A stretch of DNA of 9,320 bases from NCBI GenBank assembly GCA_019911785.1, contig JAIOJM010000169.1, positions 1 to 9,320 of the forward strand, in the 5' to 3' direction. This DNA is from Sulfuricella sp. (GTDB taxonomy: Bacteria; Pseudomonadota; Gammaproteobacteria; Burkholderiales; Sulfuricellaceae). Below the pieces are notes generated by a model. It made no database searches. It had not been told where the DNA came from and was given only the letters and a program-made list of their open reading frames with translations. The translations under genes were made by a program, and so were the position numbers. Every line of letters starts with the position of its first letter. Positions within the stretch are counted from its first letter, which is position 1. Shown one piece after another: positions 1 to 5,034 of the stretch.

Positions 1-68
1 GTAAAGCGCAGGTCAACGAACTTAACGTCGTTGTCCTTGATCATTTTCAAAACGTCGGCGACCGCCAT
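1..68 (-). CDS. glnA: Glutamine synthetase, type I (N-terminal fragment, cut by window edge)
   Basis: Only the first 22 codons are in the window, starting at ATG 68-66 and running off the left edge. The translation begins MAVADVLKMI and contains VKFVDLRF, which matches the N-terminus of bacterial type I glutamine synthetase (E. coli has VKFVDLRFTD at the same place). The enzyme makes glutamine from glutamate, ammonia and ATP in the cytoplasm and is the main route of ammonium assimilation. A good Shine-Dalgarno, TAGGAG, lies 7 nt before the ATG. The upstream sigma54 promoter and NtrC-type sites are what is expected of a nitrogen-regulated glnA and support the call. Nothing can be said about the catalytic domain or the adenylylation tyrosine, which lie outside the window. 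Confidence 0.9.
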   Translation of the reverse strand, partial: MAVADVLKMIKDNDVKFVDLRF

Positions 69-144
69 GTTTATCTCCTAACTATCTAAAAGTTTGCAAA
101 AAAATTAATTCGAATTCCGGGTTTTTGCTACTGGGAGGCAAGTT

Positions 145-160
145 AGCATGAAACATGCCA
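145..160 (-). promoter_or_regulatory. Sigma54 (RpoN) -24/-12 promoter of glnA
   Basis: Read on the minus strand the site is TGGCATGTTTCATGCT, against the consensus TGGCACGNNNNTTGCW. The invariant GG (159-158) and GC (147-146) are separated by exactly 10 bp. The predicted transcription start is near 134, giving glnA a leader of about 65 nt. Such promoters need an activator ATPase, here presumably NtrC bound to the two sites upstream. The match is by eye. Confidence 0.75.
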
Positions 161-221
161 GGCAAAAACAGAAAAAAAGCATTGTGCCATAACTGGTTAT
201 AAATCGGCACCCCTTATTTGA

Positions 222-238
222 CGCACCGGAATTGTGCA
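222..238. promoter_or_regulatory. NtrC-type enhancer site, promoter-proximal
   Basis: CGCACCGGAATTGTGCA matches the NtrC dyad TGCACC-N5-GGTGCA at 10 of 12 arm positions. Its centre (230) is about 96 bp upstream of the predicted glnA start and 31 bp, close to three helical turns, from the centre of the distal site. In E. coli the strong glnA NtrC sites sit near -108 and -140, a nearly identical geometry. Confidence 0.65.
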
Positions 239-274
239 AAAAGGGTGCGCCATGCACCATTATAGTGCATGGCG
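236..274 (-). terminator. Probable intrinsic terminator of the CDF transporter gene
   Basis: On the minus strand a perfect 10-bp stem forms between 265-274 (CGCCATGCAC) and 248-257 (GTGCATGGCG) with a 7-nt loop. It is followed by CACCC and then a run of five T (243-239). The CDF stop codon (262-260) lies in the loop, so the last sense codons form one arm. A terminating ribosome would cover part of the hairpin, so termination may be inefficient or translation-dependent. The T-run is short and starts 5 nt after the stem, so part of this repeat may exist mainly for NtrC binding. Confidence 0.55.
253..269. promoter_or_regulatory. NtrC-type enhancer site, promoter-distal
   Basis: TGCACCATTATAGTGCA matches TGCACC-N5-GGTGCA at 11 of 12 arm positions. 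Its centre (261) is about 127 bp upstream of the predicted glnA start. The site spans the stop codon of the upstream CDF gene and is the core of a longer 10-bp-arm inverted repeat (248-274), so the same bases appear to serve as coding end, terminator stem and enhancer. Confidence 0.7.
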
Positions 275-1429
275 TTGGTGCAGATGAATGGCTGCAAAAA
301 ATGGGTCATCCTGGAACAAGTCGGCGATTGCGGTTTTGAGTGCGGCGACCTGTTCGCGACTGACATCGCTGGCGAGGAAGATTTCGGCTTCCGCCTTTCC
401 ATCCAGATAATGCAATATCACTTTTTCATGGCGGGGCAGCGCCTGCCCTAGCCGCTGTTCCAGATAGGCGGTTAGCATTTCGCGATTGGGCAGGTGCTGG
501 TTGAGCCTGGCAGATGAATCATCCTCCGGGTCGATGTGCACCATCACATCGAGCGCATGGTGCTGCTTGAGTACGCGCGCACGCGCGCTTTCGGCAATAT
601 AGTGCCCTTCCGAGACGCTGATGCGCGGGTTGACCAGCACATGCGCGTCTACCAGTGCGCGGTCGCCCATGCGGCGGGTGCGCAATTCGTGCACGCCCTG
701 AACGCCGGAGGTGGCGAGCAGGGTGGCGCGGATCGCTTCCACCTCGTTCTTGTCCAGGCTGGTGTCGATCAATTCGGAAATCGCCTGGGAGGCCTGCTTC
801 CAGCCCATGCGCATGATCATGACCGCCACCAGCACCGCAGCCAGGATGTCCATCGAAGTGAAGCCGAGCAGGTTGCCGCCGATGCCCGCCACCACCACCA
901 GCGACGAGGCGGCGTCGGAGCGGGCATGCCAGGCATTGGCTTCGAGCATCTGCGAGCGCAGCTTGCGCGCGACATGCAGCATGTAGCGGAACAGCGCTTC
1001 CTTGCCGGCCAGGGTCAGGATGGCGATCCACAGCGTGGCGACATGGACTTTTTGCAGCGCGGCGGGGTCCTGCAGGCGCACCACGGCACCCCAGAACAGG
1101 GCGCCGCCGACGCCGAGCAAAATCAGCCCGAGCGCCAGGGTGGTGGCGGTTTCGATGCGGGCGTGGCCGTACGGATGCTCCTCGTCCGCGTCGCGCGCGC
1201 CATGGCGGTTGGCGAACAGCACCAGGAAATCGCACAGCAGGTCGGACAGGGAATGCAAGCCGTCGGCGACCAGTGCCTGGGATTTGCCGAACAGGCCGAC
1301 TGCGATCTGCAGCACGGTCAGCACCACGTTCACCGCGACGCTGACCCAGGTCACTTTTTGCGCAGCCTGAAAGCGCCCGATCCGGTCGGGGTGGGTTTCA
1401 GCGTGCGGTTTGGCGGGGTGGTGGGGCAT
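260..1429 (-). CDS. Cation diffusion facilitator (CDF) family metal efflux transporter with C-terminal extension
   Basis: This 389-residue inner-membrane protein is predicted to export divalent metal ions by proton antiport. About six membrane helices lie between residues 28 and 208. The metal-site pattern is visible: HSLSD (59-63) in helix 2 and HARSD (168-172) in helix 5, both HxxxD, plus the family motif HPYGHARIE (85-93) after helix 2. Residues 215-302 form the cytoplasmic dimerisation domain. About 85 further residues follow (305-389), more than the usual CDF length of about 300. The HxxxD pair resembles zinc-transporting CDFs, but the metal cannot be set from sequence (iron, zinc, manganese or cobalt possible). 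No clear Shine-Dalgarno precedes ATG 1429; an in-frame stop 12 nt upstream limits the start. It is divergent from aroE and converges by readthrough direction on glnA. Confidence 0.9.
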   Translation of the reverse strand: MPHHPAKPHAETHPDRIGRFQAAQKVTWVSVAVNVVLTVLQIAVGLFGKSQALVADGLHSLSDLLCDFLVLFANRHGARDADEEHPYGHARIETATTLALGLILLGVGGALFWGAVVRLQDPAALQKVHVATLWIAILTLAGKEALFRYMLHVARKLRSQMLEANAWHARSDAASSLVVVAGIGGNLLGFTSMDILAAVLVAVMIMRMGWKQASQAISELIDTSLDKNEVEAIRATLLATSGVQGVHELRTRRMGDRALVDAHVLVNPRISVSEGHYIAESARARVLKQHHALDVMVHIDPEDDSSARLNQHLPNREMLTAYLEQRLGQALPRHEKVILHYLDGKAEAEIFLASDVSREQVAALKTAIADLFQDDPFFAAIHLHQRHAL

Positions 1430-1498
1430 CGGGAATATTTAGATTAAGAAGCAAGAGGTTCGGGACGTTATGATACGCAAATCATGGCGCTTTTGCCT

Positions 1499-1504
1499 TA
1501 TAAT
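1499..1504 (+). promoter_or_regulatory. Candidate -10 element for aroE-mtgA
   Basis: A perfect TATAAT lies 28 nt before the aroE ATG, putting the transcript start near 1511. No good -35 is found 16-18 bp upstream (CGCAAA at 1476-1481 is the 17-bp choice), so the promoter may need an activator or be weak. Two nested inverted repeats lie around it: GGGACGT 1462-1468 with ACGTCCC 1508-1514, and ATGAT 1470-1474 with ATCAT 1481-1485. Confidence 0.4.
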
Positions 1505-1531
1505 TCGACGTCCCTAAAATGTGAAACATCC

Positions 1532-2350
1532 ATGACTGATCGTTACGCCGTTGTCGGCAACCCCATCGCCCACAGCAAGTCCCCGCTGATCCACGCCGAA
1601 TTTGCCCGCCAGACCAATCAGGATATGACGTACGCTGCGCTGCTGGCGCCGCTGGAAGACTTTGCCGGCACGGTGAAGAAGTTTCGGGCGGAAGGCGGCA
1701 AGGGGCTGAACGTGACGGTGCCGTTCAAGCAGGAAGCCTGGAAACTGGCCACTCTCCTGACCGATCGCGCGCGTCTGGCGGAAGCGGTAAATACCCTGAA
1801 GTTCGAGCCGGACGGCACGATACTCGGCGACAACACCGATGGCGCCGGACTGACGCGGGATATTCGGGAAAACCTGGGCATTCCCTTCGCGGGCAAGCGC
1901 GTGCTGCTGATGGGTGCCGGCGGCGCGGCCCGCGGCGTGCTGCTGCCCTTGCTGCTGCAGAAGCCGGAACGGCTGGTGATCGCCAACCGCACACCGGAAA
2001 AGGCCGTCGAGCTCGAGCGGCACTTCGCCGCTTACGGCCGGGTCGAGGGCGGCGATTATGCGCGGCTGGCGGGAAGCCTGTTCGATATCGTGATCAATGC
2101 CACTTCCAGCAGCCTGAGCGATGCCCTGCCGCCCTTGCCGCAGGGCGTATTCGCGCCGGGCGCTCTGGCCTACGACATGATGTACGGCAAGGGGCTTACC
2201 CCCTTTCTGCAGTTCGCGCGGGATGACGGCGCGGCTCATCTGGCCGACGGTCTCGGCATGCTGGTCGAGCAGGCGGCGGAATCGTTTTTCCTGTGGCGCG
2301 GCGTGCGGCCGCAGACGCAGTCCGTCATCAGCCTTTTGAAATCATGCTGA
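1532..2350 (+). CDS. aroE: Shikimate dehydrogenase (NADP+)
   Basis: The enzyme reduces 3-dehydroshikimate to shikimate with NADPH in the cytoplasm, the fourth step of chorismate and aromatic amino acid synthesis. The 272-residue product equals E. coli AroE in length. Visible motifs: the shikimate-binding SKSP (15-18), NVTVPFK with catalytic Lys66, GDNTDG with catalytic Asp103, the nucleotide-binding GAGGAA (128-133), and NRT (152-154) typical of NADPH preference. I chose ATG 1532 because the family N-terminus (MTDRYAVVGNPIAHSKSP) begins there; a longer reading from 1484 would add 16 unrelated residues. No strong Shine-Dalgarno is seen. The stop TGA overlaps the start of mtgA, so the two are almost certainly co-transcribed. 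Confidence 0.95.
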   Translation: MTDRYAVVGNPIAHSKSPLIHAEFARQTNQDMTYAALLAPLEDFAGTVKKFRAEGGKGLNVTVPFKQEAWKLATLLTDRARLAEAVNTLKFEPDGTILGDNTDGAGLTRDIRENLGIPFAGKRVLLMGAGGAARGVLLPLLLQKPERLVIANRTPEKAVELERHFAAYGRVEGGDYARLAGSLFDIVINATSSSLSDALPPLPQGVFAPGALAYDMMYGKGLTPFLQFARDDGAAHLADGLGMLVEQAAESFFLWRGVRPQTQSVISLLKSC

Positions 2351-3042
2351 AAACCCTGTGGCGCTGGCTGTGGCGCGGCGTCGCCCTGTTCGTTGCCGTG
2401 GTGCTGCTCTACCAGCTGTGGATTTTCGCCCACATCTGGTGGTGGGTCGACCACAACCCCTCCGCCAGCGCCTTCATGGAGCAGCGGCTGGAAGTTCTGC
2501 AAAGCAGGAGGCCCGATGCCGAGCTGCGCCACCGGTGGGTGCCGTACAACCGCATCTCCAACAATCTCAAGCGCGCCCTGATCGCCGCCGAAGACTCCAA
2601 ATTCCTCGACCATGAAGGCTTCGACTGGGAGGGCATCCAGAAGGCCTACGAAAAGAACCTGAAAAAGGGCAAGATCGTCGCCGGCGGTTCCACCATCAGC
2701 CAGCAGCTGGCCAAGAATCTGTTTCTCTCCTCCCGCAAGGTGTTCTGGCGCAAGGCCGAGGAGGCGGTGATCACGGTGATGCTGGAAAAGATGATGAGCA
2801 AGCGCCGCATTCTCGAGATCTACCTTAATGTGATCGAATGGGGCAACGGCGTGTTCGGCGCCGAAGCGGCGGCGCGCCATTACTACCAGACCAGCGCGTC
2901 CAGCCTGTCCGCCGAGCAGGCGGCCCGACTCGCTTCGATGGTGCCCAATCCGCGCTATTACGACAGCCACCCCAATGCGCGCGGCCTGGAAAGAAAAACC
3001 GGCATCATCCTGGCGCGGATGAACCAGGTGCAGGCACCGTAG
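2344..3042 (+). CDS. mtgA: Monofunctional peptidoglycan glycosyltransferase (GT51)
   Basis: It polymerises lipid II into glycan strands at the outer face of the inner membrane. The 232-residue protein has one N-terminal membrane helix (about 11-33) and then a single GT51 domain. The five family motifs are present: EDSKFLDHEG with catalytic Glu83, GGSTISQQLAKNLF (114-127), RKAEE (136-140), KRRILEIYLN (153-162) and GVFGAEAAARHYY (169-181). No transpeptidase domain follows, which separates it from bifunctional class A PBPs; length is close to E. coli MtgA (242). I start at ATG 2344, inside the aroE stop region (ATGCTGA shared, 7-nt overlap), because upstream in-frame residues are aroE sequence read in another frame. 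It has no strong ribosome site of its own, so translational coupling to aroE is likely. Confidence 0.95.
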   Translation: MLKTLWRWLWRGVALFVAVVLLYQLWIFAHIWWWVDHNPSASAFMEQRLEVLQSRRPDAELRHRWVPYNRISNNLKRALIAAEDSKFLDHEGFDWEGIQKAYEKNLKKGKIVAGGSTISQQLAKNLFLSSRKVFWRKAEEAVITVMLEKMMSKRRILEIYLNVIEWGNGVFGAEAAARHYYQTSASSLSAEQAARLASMVPNPRYYDSHPNARGLERKTGIILARMNQVQAP

Positions 3043-3087
3043 TAGGTCGGGCTTCAGCCCGACATGTCGGGTTAAAACCCGACCTAC
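3042..3087. repeat. Two-hairpin palindromic repeat (REP/BIME-like)
   Basis: Two perfect 8-bp hairpins stand side by side: GTCGGGCT/AGCCCGAC (3046-3063, 2-nt loop) and GTCGGGTT/AACCCGAC (3066-3083, 2-nt loop), separated by AT. GTAG (3042-3045) and CTAC (3084-3087) close them, giving a 10-bp outer palindrome GTAGGTCGGG/CCCGACCTAC as an alternative fold. It begins at the last base of the mtgA stop codon. There is no T-run, so it is not a standard terminator, though it may protect the 3' end of the aroE-mtgA mRNA. Its form resembles REP/BIME elements mobilised by RAYT transposases; none is encoded here. Confidence 0.8.
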
Positions 3088-3185
3088 GATAGCGACATTT
3101 TATATTGACAGGCTGCTAGCCGCTCTATCCAGGGCGAACGGCGATTTCTTGATAGAGTGACAAGAGTTAATCCGGAGCGCACGAG

Positions 3186-4694
3186 ATGAACCTGAATCCT
3201 TCTTTGATCCGTCGCAAGCGCTGGCAGCTGTTTGTTCAGGTGCTGGGGGTCATGATTCTGGCCGAAGGCCTGATGCTCCTGGCGATGCACTGGCTGCTCC
3301 CCGCTTTCGGTCATGCCTACACTCCCGGCCACATTGTCGCCGATGTCGGCCTGATGAGCCTGATCTGCGCACCGATCCTGTGGTGGGCCATCGTCGGCCC
3401 GCTTTTCCATGCGCACCGGCAGGCCGACGACAAATTTCGCAGCGTGGTGGAACAATCGCTGGCGGGCATCTACATCTACCAGGGAGGCCGGTTGATTTAT
3501 GCCAATCCCAAGCTGGCCGAAATCTTCGGTTACGCCTGCGAAGAAATGGAACGAATTTCTCCACTCGATCTGGTAGCGCCGCAGGATCGTGCCAAGGTGA
3601 CCGAGAATCTGCGCCGGCGCCTCGATGGCGAGGTGGAGGACATCGCCTATTCCTTCCAGGGTCGGCGCAAGGACGGCTCAGCCATCGAAGTCTCCGTCCA
3701 TGGACGGCGTGCCGTCATTATGGGCAAACCGGCGATTGTTGGTGTGCTGCTGGATGTGACCGAACAGCATCATGCCATCGCCGCCTTGCGCGACAGTGAG
3801 ACCATGCTGCGCGAAATCACCACGGTGATGGGGGAAGCGGTCTATGCGCTCGACCGGGACGGCCATGTGATCTTCATCAACCCCGCGGCGGAACAGCTGC
3901 TGGGGTGGAGCAAGGAGGAGCTGCTCGGGCGCCACGGCCACGAAACCTTTCATCACAAGAAGCCGGATGGCTCCCCCTTCCCGCGCCAGGAATGCCCGGT
4001 ATTCAAGACCATCCACTCCGGTCGCACCTATCGCAGCGAAGAGGATTTCATGGTGCGCAAGGACGGCAGTTTTTTGCCGGTAACCATTGTTTCCACCCCG
4101 CTGCTGCGCGAGGGCGAGATCGTCGGCTCGGTGGCGGCTTTTCACGACATCACCGAGCGCAGGCAGGCGATGGAGCGCATTCAATACCTCGCCCATTACG
4201 ACGCGCTCACCGGCCTGCCCAACCGCCGTCTGCTGGAAGACCGGCTGGAACAGGCGCTAGCGCGCGCCAAGCGCAACCAGCGGTCGCTGGCGGTCATGTT
4301 TCTCGATCTGGATCGCTTCAAACAGGTCAATGACACGCTCGGCCATGACCAGGGCGATGAATTGCTGAAAGCGGTGGCGCAACGCCTGACGGCCGCCGTC
4401 CGCCAGGAAGATACCGTGTCACGCCTTGGCGGTGACGAGTTCGTGGTGGTGCTGCCGGAAATCGCCAGTGCCGGAGATGCCGAAATCGCCGCACAAAAAA
4501 TTGTCGAAGCGATGCGCTCCCCGGTGAAGCTGGAGAACCAGGAGCTGCATGTCACCACCAGCGTCGGTCTGGCGGTTTATCCGCAGGACGGCGGGGACGT
4601 CGTCAGCCTGATGAAGAATGCCGACAGCGAGATGTATCGGGCAAAAGAAAGCGGACGCGATCGTTACTGTATTGCCCGTGCCTCCAGCCTTTAA
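3186..4694 (+). CDS. Membrane-anchored PAS-PAS-GGDEF diguanylate cyclase
   Basis: It is predicted to make the second messenger cyclic di-GMP from two GTP at the inner membrane. The 502 residues hold two membrane helices (about 14-36 and 52-74) with a short periplasmic loop, a PAS domain (about 81-195), a second PAS (about 203-325, followed by DITERR, a common PAS/PAC exit motif) and a GGDEF domain (about 333-495). The active site is intact: FLDLDRFK (372-379) with metal-binding Asp374, and GGDEF (415-419). RQED (406-409), five residues before GGDEF, is an intact RxxD inhibitory site, implying product feedback. No EAL domain is present. The PAS ligand is unknown. GGAG sits 8 nt before the ATG. 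A TTGACA at 3105 has only a poorly spaced partner, so the promoter is unclear. Confidence 0.93.
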   Translation: MNLNPSLIRRKRWQLFVQVLGVMILAEGLMLLAMHWLLPAFGHAYTPGHIVADVGLMSLICAPILWWAIVGPLFHAHRQADDKFRSVVEQSLAGIYIYQGGRLIYANPKLAEIFGYACEEMERISPLDLVAPQDRAKVTENLRRRLDGEVEDIAYSFQGRRKDGSAIEVSVHGRRAVIMGKPAIVGVLLDVTEQHHAIAALRDSETMLREITTVMGEAVYALDRDGHVIFINPAAEQLLGWSKEELLGRHGHETFHHKKPDGSPFPRQECPVFKTIHSGRTYRSEEDFMVRKDGSFLPVTIVSTPLLREGEIVGSVAAFHDITERRQAMERIQYLAHYDALTGLPNRRLLEDRLEQALARAKRNQRSLAVMFLDLDRFKQVNDTLGHDQGDELLKAVAQRLTAAVRQEDTVSRLGGDEFVVVLPEIASAGDAEIAAQKIVEAMRSPVKLENQELHVTTSVGLAVYPQDGGDVVSLMKNADSEMYRAKESGRDRYCIARASSL

Positions 4695-4724
4695 TTGACA
4701 GCAAAAGCCCGCCAGGATTACAAT
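4695..4724 (+). promoter_or_regulatory. Sigma70-type promoter for mgtE
   Basis: A perfect -35 TTGACA (4695-4700) is followed after 18 bp by TACAAT (4719-4724), which differs from TATAAT at one base. It begins immediately after the cyclase stop codon. Transcription would start near 4731 and leave about 304 nt untranslated before the mgtE ATG. Confidence 0.6.
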
Positions 4725-4730
4725 TACGCC

Positions 4731-5034
4731 GTTTTCATAGCTAGGGTTTTCACCTTGGACAGTCATAGTTGTAGCAGTTTCGCAGCAAACTTTTTGTTCT
4801 AGCGGTTACCCCTTCAGCGCTCCTTCGGCCCTGACGGTTTTTCCGCTGGAAAACAGCGGAAAAAAACGGGCACAAGAGCGGTCTCGCCGATTTCGGTCGG
4901 CACCCTCGATCCAACCCCATTTTTCCTGAATAGCAGCCAGCTGTCAGCTGTCAGCGATCGGCTTTGGCCGTTGTGCGCGCGAGCCGCGCAGTTTTTGCTG
5001 ACCACTGACAGCCCAGCGCCAAAGGGACAACGGC
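4731..5034 (+). promoter_or_regulatory. Long structured 5' leader of mgtE (intergenic region)
   Basis: No gene is visible in this 304-nt stretch, and it has no ATG on the plus strand. It holds several inverted repeats. The strongest is an 11-bp perfect stem TTTTTCCGCTG/CAGCGGAAAAA with a GAAAA loop (4838-4864). GCCGA/TCGGC (4886-4901) is short. A 73-nt three-way-junction-like element lies at 4940-5012. The ribosome site AAAGGGA (5020-5026) starts only 8 nt after that element. This layout would suit an RNA that controls mgtE, possibly by Mg2+. I do not recognise the M-box or yybP-ykoY consensus, so the class is unassigned, and the control role is inference. Confidence 0.4.
4940..5012. repeat. 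73-bp inverted repeat with two internal hairpins
   Basis: Arms 4940-4955 and 4997-5012 are inverted copies with 14 of 16 matching bases. Each arm is a short tandem: AGCTGTC is repeated at 4939-4945 and 4946-4952, and TGAC recurs 7 bp apart in the right arm. Between the arms are CGGC-TTTG-GCCG (4959-4970) and TGCGCG with CGCGCA (4974-4990), so the RNA could fold as a three-way junction. It may be a leader RNA domain or a dispersed intergenic repeat. Confidence 0.65.

Noticed and set aside
177..189. A minus-strand TGGCACAATGC resembling a second sigma54 -24 element
   Set aside because: The only GC lies 6 bp after GG instead of 10, and a T-run occupies the -12 position, so spacing rules it out.
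239..256. A minus-strand TGGCGC...TTGCA as a sigma54 promoter
   Set aside because: GG and GC are 12 bp apart, two more than the family tolerates, and the T-run is better explained as the terminator tail.
536..1447. A 303-codon open frame on the plus strand
   Set aside because: It lies entirely antisense to the CDF transporter, is rich in His, Gln and Ala with no recognisable domain, and reflects the high GC of the real gene.
4838..4864. The TTTTTCCGCTG/CAGCGGAAAAA hairpin as a bidirectional terminator
   Set aside because: On both strands the T-run precedes the stem and an A-run follows it, so no U-tract trails the hairpin. It is kept only as leader structure.
4814..5005. A 63-codon minus-strand frame in the mgtE leader
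   Set aside because: It has no ribosome site or domain, and part of it is a translation of the AGCTGTC inverted repeat.
4731..5034. A known Mg2+ (M-box) or Mn2+ (yybP-ykoY) riboswitch upstream of mgtE
   Set aside because: I could not find the conserved core sequence of either class. A covariance-model search could overturn this.
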